From Juglans regia (Eukaryota; Streptophyta; Magnoliopsida; Fagales; Juglandaceae), in contig NC_049915.1 in assembly GCF_001411555.2 (NCBI RefSeq), positions 16,692,640-16,756,639 of the forward strand: DNA of 64,000 bases, given 5' to 3'. This document shows positions 35,931 through 48,800 of the stretch, piece by piece (position 1 is the stretch's first letter; each line of letters starts with the position of its first letter). The position numbers and the translations under genes are program-made. Under the pieces are notes generated by a model that saw only the letters and a list, made by a program, of their open reading frames with translations, ran no database searches and was not told the origin of the DNA.

Positions 35931-36397
35931 ACGCTCATGAACACATTTGAAAAATTGAAGGAGTGCATGAATATACTATAATTACGTCAGTTTCTTATTT
36001 ACATTTTGGAAGCCAAGCATTTCTAAGAAATTATAAATGTAGTGAAATAGTTTAAAGTTTTTTTTAGAAACAGAGGATCAACTTCAATGACAAAAGTAAA
36101 AGGAAACGCTTACTTGCAACTCGTGCTTATCAACCACACTTCAGTTGAAAAAACAAAGAAATTGAACATGTTTCTTCATGAGCTTTATCTCATTTTTTAC
36201 TGAAAATTTGTAAATACTATATCGAAATACCTGCTAAGTGGGCAGATGATGATTGTGCAACATACAAAATATTAATTTGGGTAACAGTAAGACCAATACA
36301 AGGTCACTTCATTACACTTCTATGAACTGTGAAGCTCACCCGACGCAGGGTTGTAGAAGCTTTAAGGCCAGCCCATAAACTTTGCATTAAGGAGCAG

Positions 36398-38916
36398 TCA
36401 CATACTTTCTAAACCCTTTGAACCAGGAAGATCAATCCATTGCAATTGGATTTCCACTTCCCCACATTCCACATTTCTCAATCTGAGGCAGAGATCTTGG
36501 ACTACCTTGCCCTCGTTCCACACTATGCAGCTCTCTTCAGCGAGAGAGTTTTGCCTGCATGGCTGTACTCTTGAGATTATGGTGCCACTTGGGAGGCCTT
36601 GCAAATTCATCCTCAAGGCATCTATGTATGCTTTGATGTCAAACTCAGCATCTCCCATTTTGTCATCTTTGCTGAATGTGTCATGGTCATAAACAGTCTG
36701 CAATCACAAGAAACAATGACCGCCAACATTCGAATAGGAGGAAAACGTAAGAAACAACATCGAAAAAGGAGGAAGCTGGGGAGGGGGGAGAGAGATAGAA
36801 GCACAAAAAATGAACATTCATCAAGTGGCTTTGCCATATTTTTCAACATCTAGGACATAAAGGACATTGGCTCCCGGTCTATGTTACTCTACAAAAGTCA
36901 TTTCGACCTAAAAGGTAGATTTTATTACATCAGATTTTGGGCTAGCGAACCAGTTGACTTGAGAAAGCATTCTATATGGGAGACTGGAGCCACTAGACAT
37001 ATGAATTAATTACTAGTTGTTTATCATAAAATATGTCTTATAACCAAGTTAGAGTCCCGCATTCTTCAAGGAACTAACAGACAGCAGTCAAGTTAGCTTA
37101 GATATATACATGTACAGGTCCCAGGACAAGTTGAGCTCCAGAATGTTGCTCCACTGTCAACCAAAATTCTAAAAGCACCATAAGAGGAGAATTAAAAGGT
37201 AAAGTCACCATACACTTCATCGTGTATGCAATTATCCAGAGCACAATACATCCTGAAGCTTAAAATTTTCCAAACATATTTTTCAGATAGCATCTAGATA
37301 ACTGTAAGGACTAGTCTATCTCAAGATAATTTTCAGATAGAATACGGAAAAAGATAAAAAAAGAAGGTTGTTGTTTTTACACATGATATTGATATTATGA
37401 AAATGCCTGTCGTTTAATTTAGATTTCATATACATTACATGTGGCAGTGAACAAAACACTTACCAGCTTTACTGGAAGATTAGGGTCAGTAACAGAAAGA
37501 GTTAGATCTTCATTCCACTCAGGATTAACGTCCTTCTTAATAACACGTGTCTTCAGTTTCTGCATCAAATGTCCACACTTATATTCAATTAGAAGAAATG
37601 AACAGAAAATAGTTGAAAATGACTGACTACATAGAAGTTTATGAAACCATTTAAACAAACAACCGTGTTGCTAATTGCTGACCACATATTACTCAACTAA
37701 CCCATAAATGTATGGAACAAAAAATTGTATTTAAAAATAATAATAAATCTAGAATTTCAAGCCACAGATAGATTCTATGCACTCAGATTCATTACCAGTA
37801 TCGTACTCATTTCAGAAAGCAATCAGAGCAGCTATGTGGCAAAAAAATTAAACGGACAAGCAGGAAATGGTTCTAGTAGACATCACTTTTTGTTGTGAAA
37901 ACAGCATAGAAGTTCAATCATTCACATTGGTCCGATGAAATCGGGATCTTAAGATCAAGTTTGATCCGAAATGCCAAAGCAAAAATCAAGAAACTTACTA
38001 TATTCCCTAAACTTTTAAAAACTAAATGGAGATTGTTAAGATGTCTTGGTTAAGAAATTAATAAAAGAACTGCTCTTGTTTTTTAAAGCATTGAAAAGGA
38101 GAGAGAGAGAGAGAGAGAGGGGTAAAATGTCAAAACTATGAGGGCCCAGCAATAGAGAACGATGAGTGCTATCACTACCAAGATCATCTATCTCGGACTG
38201 CCAAATCTGTGACCACCTTACTGCCATTTCCATGCCAAAACATGCAACAAGCACATTTTGCACCCTCGTGTGAAGAGAAGGACCAGCAAGGACAAAGGGA
38301 TACAAAAGTGGACAAGATATCTATGAATTTCGGCTGTTGCAAAGGTTTTGCACGTTTACGACCATTGAAAAAAATAAAGCCTTCTTGACTCTTGAGTTAA
38401 GATTAAAGAGCCTTTCTCCTGCCTTTTTCCTTTATTTATTAACCAAAAAATAAAAAGTTAAGATATCATTAAAAAATAAAAATTGAATAATTACGTTACA
38501 TCCTTCTCATGAGATTCCAATTGCTGCATGCATGGTCTAGCTAGCTCAAACGTTTTCTTCTTAATTCTGGGTGCGAAATTTATCGATCTTGTAACAATTA
38601 ATGTGCAGAAAACGAAAAGTAAGAACAATAATAGCTATTACATAGTTTTCCTTAGGTATTTTCCTCCCGCACGATAAAGTGCCCAGATTCTAAACAACAA
38701 AACTAGAAAAGAAAAGAAGACAATCGAAAGAGGAAGAAAAAAGAAGAAAGTAACAACGGAAAGAACCTGTTTGGCCATCTTGACGACAACGTATGGATCG
38801 CTGCTACAGACGTCGCGGACGGCGAGATTGACGCCACGCTTGACCCGGATTCTGAGGAGTCCGAGCAAACTCTCCATTAGGGACGACGATGTTGTCGTTG
38901 ATGAATGATCCTTCAT
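36398..38916 (-). CDS. C2-domain ABA-related (CAR) protein
   Basis: Small calcium-dependent membrane-binding protein. CAR proteins are known to bring PYR/PYL abscisic-acid receptors to the plasma membrane. Three exons, minus strand: 38767-38916, 37464-37559 and 36398-36697, with GT-AG introns between whole codons, 181 aa (family usual about 165-185). After a 13-residue Ser/Thr-rich start comes MESLLGLLRIRVKRGVNLAVRD, the standard CAR beginning, so translation could also start at the second Met (residue 14). The C2 domain has candidate calcium-binding acidic residues in DVCSSDPYVVVKM and YDHDTFSKDDKMGD. The CAR-specific insert follows (LAEESC to VVQDLCLRLRNVECGEVE), then QLQWIDLPGSKGL at the end. 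Which CAR paralogue it is cannot be told by eye. The frame is intact. Confidence 0.93.
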
Positions 38917-39300
38917 CTGCTGCTATATATCTCCCTCTCCTCCTCCCCCACTGACTTAGACCAATCAGTACTCCAATTCAAATGGCCTTATAATCTTTAA
39001 CGCCCACAAAGAAGAATTCTGATTTAACTCGAAAAATGATTACTTTTCAATTCTCTTCGTGCGAGAGATTGAGAAGTTGGGTGTTGGGAGGGAGATTGGA
39101 GACTCGATAGAGGGAGGTAGGGAGAGAGAGCGAGCTGAGGAGGGTCTGCTTCTCTCCTGTATTAAAGAGAAAGGAAGGTGACCGGGAGATACGGTAGCCG
39201 GTTTGATAGCCAGTTGGACCAGCGTTGTTTGCGGACCGCGAATGATGCTGTTTCTGTGAGAACGTAGTCACCACATCTTTTTCCGACCATACTACTTGTT
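38917..39300 (-). promoter_or_regulatory. upstream region and leader of the CAR gene
   Basis: On the minus strand the region is CT-rich (39110-39140 contains ctcgctctctctccctacctccc), as often near plant transcription starts. A 75-codon frame here begins with GTG and resembles nothing. No TATA box stands out. Confidence 0.3.
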
Positions 39301-40786
39301 TAATTAATTATTAAATATTTTCAAAATATGAATATATGCTATTTTTATTTAATTAAAACTAATATTTACATTACTAATTTTAATTATACAACTAGAATAA
39401 AGATAGCACTTCGTCCCTATTTCGAGACAACATACTCTTTCACCCGTTTTGCATAAAAATTAGAAAAATATTAATATGTCGCCGGAATTTGTATCTTTAT
39501 TTTGACCATTCATGTATTTTAATTTTTTTATTTAATAATTAAAAAAATTATTTTTAATGTATTATTATATTTTTTTATTTTTAAAAATATTTAAATATAT
39601 TAAAAAATAAAAAAAGATAAAAAAAAAATTGATTTTGTGCTAACGAGTATGCCCAAAGGTAAAAGCTGGGTGGTACGCTAGCACGATTCTGAAAAATAGC
39701 ATATCCAAAAGAAAAGACAAGAAGTATGTATTACAATACGTGAAAATATTAACATGAAATGGATCATAAAATGATATATGTATCATAGCTATATATATAG
39801 TTCAGAGTCACAAAGATAATTAACATAAATCAAAGATAAACAGATTGAAGAAAATAACTCATTCTTCTTCTTGAATTTGTTATTGTTGTTGTGATTGTTT
39901 TTATTTCTAGTATTATTGTGGTTATCAATGGATATGAACTCCTTTATCTCCCAGATCCTACTGGTTGCTACCTTGAGAAAAGATATTGTTATTATTATGG
40001 TTGTTGTTGCTGTGATAATAATTTATTAAAATCTATTTTAAATGCCATTTTTTCAAAAGAGAAATTCAAATTGTTATCGTTTTGAAATAAAATACAAATC
40101 CCAATTGCATCATGTTTATAGTGGTTTGCTTCTTTCCATTTTTCTAGAGATAAATTATATTTACATTTTTAGAGTGTACAAATCTCGCGCATTATTTTTA
40201 AAAAAATATATATAAATTTGAGATCTATGTAAAAAAATAATTTTTTAATGATGGACTTCATTTTTTTTTAAATAAGTCTATAGAACTTGCACACTTTAGA
40301 ACTGTCTCTAATTTTACTCTTTTTAGATTGCATTTTTGGATACTTTTATAAGCAATCACATTTCTATTATTTCACATTTAAATTTGACATCTCATACATA
40401 TTTTTGTTGGCACTTTGAACATTAGGTGATAAATAAACATCAACACCAAAGATATCGTGTTCTTCGCGACCCACAAATTGTGAATAACATGTGATTAGGT
40501 ATGACAAGTCACAAAATATAATAGAACTTGTCCATAAATGAAGGACATAATGTGAAATCTAATCAAAGAGCTCTTATTAATCACATGCATCATTTGAAAA
40601 AATAAGTTAAAAAAACTTGCAATTATTGTGTACGAAAGGAAAATGTCAAATGCATTGGTTGTCTGCCGTGAATCTCTAAAATGGACAAGCATATCCTATA
40701 ATTAAGAAGCAATCGAATAGTAATAAACTATACAAGTCACAAGATAATAAGAAGTCAGCTCTCTCAGTCATTTGTTGTTTTAGGTT
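39301..40786. other. intergenic between CAR and HROB genes
   Basis: AT-rich, no gene recognised. Long A/T homopolymer stretches lie at 39520-39640. Confidence 0.5.
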
Positions 40787-41025
40787 TCATTTAGATGTTG
40801 GAAGCATCTGAGTGTAGTTCACTTTTAGACTGAGCGCAGTTTAATTTTAAACTTTATGAGACCCACAACTACACTCAGATTATCATATTAACATTCAAAC
40901 ACATCTAAACTCATTTTAGGTGGAGCTCACAAAACTCACTTCATCATCTCAATTAACTACTATTCATAAAGAACTCAGCTCATCTCAACTCAGCTTAACA
41001 TCTAAATACAGTCTTAGATGTGTTT
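40787..41025. repeat. MITE-like element with ATTTAGATGTT ends
   Basis: The left end 'tttcatttagatgttggaa' and the right end 'cagcttaacatctaaatacagtc' are inverted repeats. The interior repeats 'actcagctcatctcaactcag'. This is a second, related small-element family. Confidence 0.55.
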
Positions 41026-41840
41026 TTGTGAGTACCATTTTTTGGTTATTTCTTGTGGTAGACAAATTATTGCCCATCTGTTTTCTTTTTCTTCTTTCAT
41101 ATGATACATGTGAGTAGTAAGTACTGATGGTTTATATTTCATGTTAGAACTTGTACATATTTAAAATGAATAGTTTGGAGTTTTTTTTTTTTAAATAAAA
41201 ATAAAAATGGTGCTGAAGTAAATTTCAATAGTATTATTGTTGCAACAACAACAATGGCAACACCCATGACAATACTCCTTTTATCAACCGTGATATGTCA
41301 TTTGCGCCCATCTTTTATTTGAAGTTCGAGACGATTCTCAATAATCGAGAACTCCTACTTGAGTTGGGGTTATGCTTATATTAGTGAATGAACATAAATG
41401 TATTTTACAACGAGTTATTCGTCTAGATTATTTCTTTATGAAAAATGATATTTTTAGTAAACAATGCGTATTTTTTTAAAAGAAAAAAAAAAGTAAATAT
41501 AATATTCATATAAAAATTAATATTTTAACAATAAACCTCAGTATTTTTTTAAAAAAATATGCAGCACTTGCACAACTCGTAAATTTATCTAACATTACAC
41601 ATTGTTTATTTGAACATTATTTCTTCAAATTAATTATAAAATAGAAAATGATATGCCTATAATTTTTTTTACAATTATTTTATAACTCATTTCAAATTAA
41701 TCAATAAAACTATGATAATTTTATTTTACATAAACACCCTTTAGTTTAAATTAAATTATAAAATAGTTTAGTATAATAATAGTTTTATCATTCTCCAAAA
41801 AGAATAATAATTGAGTAAAAAAGTTATAAAAACCATGATC
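41026..41840. other. intergenic upstream of the HROB-like gene
   Basis: AT-rich and without a gene. A TATA-like 'ttataaaaa' lies at 41824-41832. Confidence 0.4.
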
Positions 41841-41861
41841 GGTGAACAAAGTTGTTATTCA

Positions 41862-41888
41862 AAGGCCCATTAAATGTCAGGCCCAGCC
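41862..41888 (+). promoter_or_regulatory. paired site-II (GGCCCA) elements
   Basis: Two GGCCCA motifs at 41864-41869 and 41880-41885 lie 70-90 bp upstream of the HROB-like start codon. Site-II elements (TGGGCC/GGCCCA) are known from promoters of plant genes expressed in dividing cells, which would suit a replication or repair gene. Function here is inferred. Confidence 0.4.
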
Positions 41889-41953
41889 TGCCATCCCTTC
41901 TCAAATTTCCACGTTCCCGCGCTTAGCTCTGGAAGATCGGAAAGAGATCGGCT

Positions 41954-44707
41954 ATGGAAGACGAAGAACGGCAAGAACCGTGGGAAGCACTAGACGTAGA
42001 CGATTCTGTTCTCTCCTCTTTCTTCAAATCCGCCGATTGCGCCTTCTCTTCCCCCGAAAAACCCATTCTCCAACGCTGTTCCCGCCCCCCTCTCTCCCAA
42101 ACCCTAGCTTCTCAATCCCAAAAATTCAAGTCCCCGTCTCCGTTAACTTCCTCGCCGCGACTCATTCCGGGCCCTGCTGGAGCGGTTCAGTCAGCAATGC
42201 ACCGAAGAAACAGGCACAATCAGAGCTTGTTGAACGGGGAAGAGCAGCCTGTCCCTACTCAGGAGTATCTTAGGAGAGTTGTGGAAAATGGCAACCCTGA
42301 TGAGAACGATGACGACTTCGCTTGCAATCCTTGGCTTTGCGCTCTGGAATTTATCAGCCGTGAAGGTTTTGATTGATGATTTGTGATTCTAATATAGTTG
42401 GATTTTATAATATGAATTGCTGCTGTACGAGCTGTTCTGGGCTTTCTTTTTTAGGTGTAGGTACTGCCACCGTGCCTTTGAGGTCGATCAAGAACGGGAT
42501 TAATGGCGAGAGAATGGCTCAGGTATTGTTAATTGCGAGTTTGCAAATGAGTCTGAATCAGGGGACATGTGTAAAGTATTAACCATTTGGATTTGTTGTT
42601 TTGAAGAAAGCACCGGAAAATGAGCGCAACTGATTTTAGCGGCACATGATTTACGAACCAACCCAAAACTTTTGCTAATTTAGATAGTTGCGTGTGTACT
42701 TGTTCTGAATGAAGCTTATTTTTGTTGACGATTTGATGCTAATCTTTTCTATACTGCGTATTGCTTTCTCGTTCCCTAGAATTAGCAACCAAGTATAGGC
42801 TTCCTGACCGTAGCATCCATCACACGCGTGATTAATTTATTAGAAGTTGATGATAGATGATCTTTGACTTATTACGCTATATTCTAATTTTGTCTCTGCT
42901 TGTAATTAGGTTATTGCCATTATCAAATCATGCACCCAAAATGGTCTTGGTGACATGATGGTGACTCTGAAGGTGAAATTAGACTGGAATGTGGCTATAA
43001 CTCCAATGCTTTGATCTTTTTTGCCTTCAGTTTTTTACTTTCTTTGACTATTTATAATTAGTGGCGTGACCCAAATTTTGATTACAGGATCCAACGGGTA
43101 CAATTGGTGCCAGCATTCACCACAAAGTTTTTACTGAGGGTGAGTTTGGGAAGGACATATCTGTTGGCGCAGTTTTAGTACTCCAGAAGGTTTGATTTTG
43201 ATGTTTAGGAGATTTAAAGCATTTTACGCCATGAATGAGTGTTGAATTTGAGGCTATGACGAGTTGTCAACATTGCAGGTTGGTTAAGCGTGTTTAAAAT
43301 TTTTGTTTATTTTCAGGTTGCTGTTTTCTCCCCTTCACGCTCTACACATTACATGAATGTAACCCTTAGCAACTTGGTCAAGGTACATGTTCTTTCTGGT
43401 GTTTATAATGAGCCAAGTTATTATCAAGTTATTATAGATCCTTACAATATGGGGGAAGAAGTCTTTGGACAATATTGGATTATGGTTTGCCCACATCATC
43501 TCGTCCTTTTTCTTTCCGGTTTCTCTCACGTAGTAGGGAACATAAGTAATTACCTCTTGCCTATCTATATTTTGAATGTGCTTGGGATATTTCATATCCC
43601 CAGTCTATATAGACATGAATGTTTAAAAATGTGGATACAATAATAAGTTGGGATAGTAAGCACTGTTTCTTGGAAATATGGCATTACTGCCTGGTGGTGT
43701 ATGGTCTATTCTGGATAATAACTATGCCAAATTATAAGAGTTTCCTTTTCTTTTTCTTTTTTTCCCGCATGCGCTGGGGTGGGGGGTTAGAATCTTTGTT
43801 TCGTGTGTGACGACTAAGAGATCACAAAAAACCTTGCAGAAACAATAACTTTTAAGTTTCCTTTTTCATCAATAGTATGTTTAGAAAAAAATAAGCAACA
43901 TCCATCTTCAATCTATCTTACATTGTAATAAATAAAAAAACACTAAGTTTGCTGTTGTACCGTGATACAAAATTTTGTTAAAGTTTACAGGTAATCTCGA
44001 AGGATAGTGGACCCCCATTAAAACAAGCATATCCTGCATCAATCAAACATACTGCTCCTGCTCCTGGTAGGTGGTGTAGTTTTTTGTTCCAGCTTCTGGT
44101 TTTACGATGTGTTGCCTTCATTACTAGCCATGGGATCCTCTCATTCAAGAAATTTTTAGTTTAACTGTCCATTTACCACTTTTTTTTTTTCCCCATAACA
44201 GAAACATGTGAAAAGTCCTGGATGCCTAGGTGGACGTTTTCTCCATCGCAGGAAGTAGCTGAAAGAACCATGAATAGCTTCCGACAAACTTCTGAGTTGA
44301 GGGGAAGTACACAGAGTGATAAGGATGCGGAGAAAGGGAATGCAGCACCTCAAAGTGGCTGCCTTGGCAATGGAAAGAGCAGAACCCAAAATGCTTTAAA
44401 AGAGAGAGAGTCCTTGTTCATGAGAATGGGTTTTGCCAACGGTATGACTGAAGTGGCTCCAAGAAAAGACACCATTGGTATAGATAAAGAAAATGTGTCG
44501 AGTGAGGAGTCCAATCCTTGTAAACAGACTGAAGTAGGCAACGCATCCGGCAACGCCCATGGCATTGGTGAAACAGCTAACTTGATTGATGATCAAGAAA
44601 GTAGTGGGACAAATGGAGTTAACAAGAAGAGTCAGCCAGCAGTTTCGAAGACTTCACTTCCACGGTGGACAGATGAACAGCTGGATATGCTAATGGCATT
44701 TGACTGA
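41954..44707 (+). CDS. HROB-like OB-fold protein (homologous recombination)
   Basis: Plant homologue of the animal homologous-recombination OB-fold protein (C17orf53/MCM8IP), which there loads and activates the MCM8-MCM9 helicase. Seven exons: 41954-42365, 42455-42522, 42910-42972, 43088-43189, 43317-43382, 43991-44066 and 44202-44707. Phases join and the CDS is 1293 nt for 430 aa. Residues 1-135 are acidic then Ser/Pro-rich and end CNPWLCALEFISREG. About 138-245 read as the OB-fold core: VIAIIKSC, GDMMVTLKDPTGTIGASIHHKV, SVGAVLVLQKVAVFSPSRSTHYMNVTLSNLVKV. The tail is polar and disordered, ending LPRWTDEQLDMLMAFD. Exon 2 has two possible acceptors 6 bp apart (42455 or 42461), both in frame. 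The start is the first ATG in frame with good context (ctATGGAAG). Family assignment rests on motif resemblance, not a search. Confidence 0.85.
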
Positions 44708-45840
44708 GGTGATGAATCTCAAATATGGTTGCTCAGTTTGGCATAATCGTAATCAGGGAATATGAAATTGATCTCATAAGCGTACATAGATCACGTTCTT
44801 GCACAGTTTTCCAGTGATGGTGATAACATGTCTTTAATGATAGACATGAAAAACTTGGAAATTTCCATCTCTTGTGTTCTTTTCAAAGAAAAATCATAGA
44901 AATGAAAGAAAGACAGTCAATGTAAATTTGCATTCAGCTTTTATGGCCATGCTAGAGGCGGAGGGCCAGCCGGAGTCTCCAAAGTCCACATGTATAAACT
45001 CCAACATTGTTCCAACACTGGCCCTTCTGTCCAAAAACTGAGCGTGCTTAGCCCAAATGTTGTTCCAACACTCCCCACATGCAAATTTAGGTTGCGTTTT
45101 GACAGTGAGGTAAATATTATGTTAATAATAAAAAAAAATTATTAAATATTAAATAATAAAAATTAGTAAAAAATATATAAAAAAGTAATGATAAAATAAT
45201 AAATAATAGTAGCTATCCAAATGGAGCCTTACACTCTCCTTAGGGCAAATTTTGCTGGGTGCAAGAAATACTAAGGGCACTAAGGTGCCGTTTAGATAAC
45301 AAGTTGAGATGAGACGAGTTAAGATCATTTCTCAATTCACACCGAACAAGTTTGAACAAGGAATGAAAGAGAATTTGAATTGCAGAAAGGAGAGAAAATG
45401 CCCAGTGCACTTCTTGCTTATTAATAAAAATGCAAATAAAAAAAAAATGTTCTGTATTTTGTTGGGTGGAGGGAGGACAACAATTGAAAAATTGGCAATT
45501 ACCATCACGAAGAGTTAATCCCACGAGGAATTAAAACGGGCCTTACAAGTAGTACATCCTGAATGAAAAAACTCTAAAATAACCAAAACTGAACTATACT
45601 TCCATTAAGCAACAAAATCATTTCTGGACCTCAAAAACAATGAAAAGGTTCTTGTATTTTCTCTCTTTTTGGAAGGTATAGATTCTCTTCTTGACTCGTA
45701 AATAAGACCCCAAAAAAGTCATTGTCAAATAAAAATGTTGCGGGATGTAGCAAATCATCAACCTTCTGAAAGGGTACACAGCTCTGCAGGATGGGAACCA
45801 ATTCTTTGAGCCTCCAAGAAGTTTGCTTAATCTTGAATAA
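44708..45840. other. convergent intergenic between HROB and TOC64 genes
   Basis: The two genes converge here, so it should contain both 3' UTRs. It has an AT-rich MITE-like piece at 45094-45232 ('ggttgcgttttgacagtgagg...agctatccaaatggagcc') and the left part of another at about 45286 ('gtgccgtttagataacaagttgagatgag'). No further gene seen. Confidence 0.5.
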
Positions 45841-48800
45841 CTATTGAAATAGCTTCCTTAATCTTTCAACGGATTGTGTTGCTCTTTTATTGGTTGGCTC
45901 AAGGACAAGCGCATATCTAAAATCTGCAGGGTAAAAACAAGATCAACCAAATGACACGAAAAATTAAACCAAGTCAAACACGAGATGTACACCTAGAAAC
46001 ACTGCCAGGTGAATCAGCTCTGGTTCATTGTTATTCTCCACATGGTTTTTAGCTGTTGTATATAGTAACTTGCAATCTCATTGCAATTAGCTTAAAGAAG
46101 CACATTCATTCCTCTGACTCTAGCTTTGAAATACCATGATTCCAAACAAATTTGAATGAAAAACCTTATTCAGATTTTTCTATCCTTTCCCAAAACCTAA
46201 TCTCAAACAAATTCCCAAAACTCTCAAATATTTCCAAACATTTTTGGTATCCAAACATAGGATCAAAGCTGAGTATGGGAAGCGCAAATTTAATTAAAAA
46301 GAATTTACAGGAATGGAGTTCAAGAAATTACCAACTTCCAAAATATGCCCTCAAAAAATGATAAAAGGCTTTTTTAAGGATAAGGTACGCTCGATGGAGG
46401 AACTTAGATCTCTCTTCTTCAATACATTATTTCTATGGGCATTAACTGTTGATTTCAACTTTCATGGTTTTCTTGTTTCTATTTCTTCTTCCTAACTATG
46501 TGTTTCTCTTGCATACGTCTGGTGTACTTAGATAATGCCTTTTTTCTTTTTATATTAATAAAAAAATTTACTTATAAAAAAAGCATTCTTCAGATGGTAA
46601 CTAGTGAACAAATGATGGGCATTCTTCTGTCACAACCAATTTAAGAAACACAGATACTTTAATTTTCTACTAAAAGAGGGAGTAGTTTACCTTCAATTGC
46701 TTCCTTATAATAGCCTAGCATCTCTCTTGCTGTGGCTCTTCGTAAATAGGCCTTTACATTCTGAAGAAAGTGCAGAAAATAAATGTTGTAGCATATCAAA
46801 TGACAGAAAGCACTCATATAAAGGAATATCTCTAGTAGATTAAAAAATATCAGTATTCTAAAATGCATCATGGAAGAAATTTTAAAGATGATACAGTTGC
46901 TATGAAGGTCTCATTTGTCCAGCTACATAAATATTGAACCTTCCAAAGTATGCACGGTTAAGGAATATCTCTAGGAGCTACAGCTTTCTTTTTTCATACT
47001 TTGTTGCTTAGGGCTTCAGTTATTGTAATAGATGGGATTAGTCCTAATGACTTTCATGCTGTTTTTCAGCTTTAGCTTGTAATCAGGTGTTTTTACTCTT
47101 GTATACTTCCTGTATACTTGGACTATGCCTAATTACGTGGTTTCAATAAATTTCTTACTTAAAAAAAAAAGAGAAGGTATGCACGCACCAATGTCCTTAA
47201 GTTATTTATACTGCCAAACTTCAAATCCAACATAAATTAGGATTTGGCAACATGACACAATGGACAGAACATTGTGGGTCAACTGCGAGCATAACCCTCA
47301 TAGTCATCTTTCCTGTGGCTGGTGCTGTACTTTATTTTTCAGGTCAGTCACGTACCGGAACATTAGCCTGAAAAACATTATGCCTACTATTTTACACTAC
47401 ATTATGTATACCACAAATTATCACTGATACAAAAACAACCAGAATTTTTATCAAGGGATTCATATTTACCGTTAAGTCATTGAGTGAATTATCAGAGAAA
47501 AGTTTTATAGTTTGGATAGCAGAATACTCCACTACTATTCATTATTTTATCATTACTTTTCACTACTATTCAATATTTTATCATTAATTTTTCATTACTT
47601 TTTCACTACTATTCATAGAATATCTGAGATCACCTCACTACCCAAACGCAACGTATTGTCAAAAGTAAACTTTTACAGATGAGTCGGTCAAAGACAAACA
47701 GCCTAAATCAGCGCTGAACTTAAAAGACCTGACTTAAGTATAAACCTTTCTTGGAGAGCTAGCATCGACAAACTGGGTATTTTTCTATTTACTTGTTAAG
47801 ACAATGTAAAGCCCTAAACCCTCACACTAAAGATTTTTCCAGAAGAAACATTTTACCTTTTTATCAAGAGTGATAGCTTTAGTACAATCTGCCTCAGCTT
47901 GAAGGTAACTGTATGCACAGAAAGGAGTTGGTCAATCACATTTAATAATAATACATTGATCAAGCTCTACTCCCGAGAATATAATTATACCTCCCTAGTT
48001 CCAGATATGCTAAAGCCCTATTACTGTAATATGTTGCATTAGTGCCACTGAGTTTGATAGCTTCTGTATAAAAGCCAATAGCCTTCTGCCACTGCATATC
48101 CTTGAATGCTTGGTTGCCCTAATTCACAGAACCCAATAACACATACAATTAGGAAAAACATATCCAAGATTCATTAAAAAGAAAAACGGAAAAGGAAAAA
48201 AAAAAAGAAAGAAAGAAAATAATTCATTAATGAATTCTTTTTTTTATTTTATTTTATTAGCACCAGGCATCCGGAACAACGTCCCGACTAATCCTGGGGG
48301 TGCACAGGCCCTTGGCAAGGAGTCTCCCACAAGTGCACCTCGGGTAATTCAAGGGGAAAATCTCCCAGTTCGATGGCCCCTAGAGATTGTTTGCACCCAA
48401 GGGGATTTGAACCTTAGACCTAGTGGGAGCATACCCCCAAGCCCAAGGCCTTTACCACTTGAGCCAACCCCTAGGGGTTAGAAAATAATGAACACTAGAC
48501 ATATATAGCCACCCTAATTAGTTGGGGAATAAAGCTTAGTTGAATGAATCATCCTTTACCTTTTCTTTAGCAATCTCAGCAGACTGCTCCTTGCTCAGAA
48601 CATTTCTAGATGATTTAGGTTTGGAAGCAGTATCAGCCTGCTCCTGCAGAGATGTATACATGGTATGCACTGTATCTAGTAAAAAGCGGTCACCCCCATG
48701 CCTGGCTATCAAGGATACTGAAATAGGACACTTGTTGTGAAATCCTAGTGGTATTGTGACCTGAAAGGAGACATCAACAGGACAGAGATGATATTTGAGC

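Noticed and set aside
38036..38305. 90-codon minus-strand frame in CAR intron 1
   Set aside because: It looked slightly protein-like (HTRVQNVLVACFGMEMAVRW), but it runs into a CT repeat, has no in-phase splice sites to the CAR exons and matches no family known to me.
48230..48481. 83-codon plus-strand frame with a proline-rich end
   Set aside because: It is the complement of the SINE in TOC64 intron 9.
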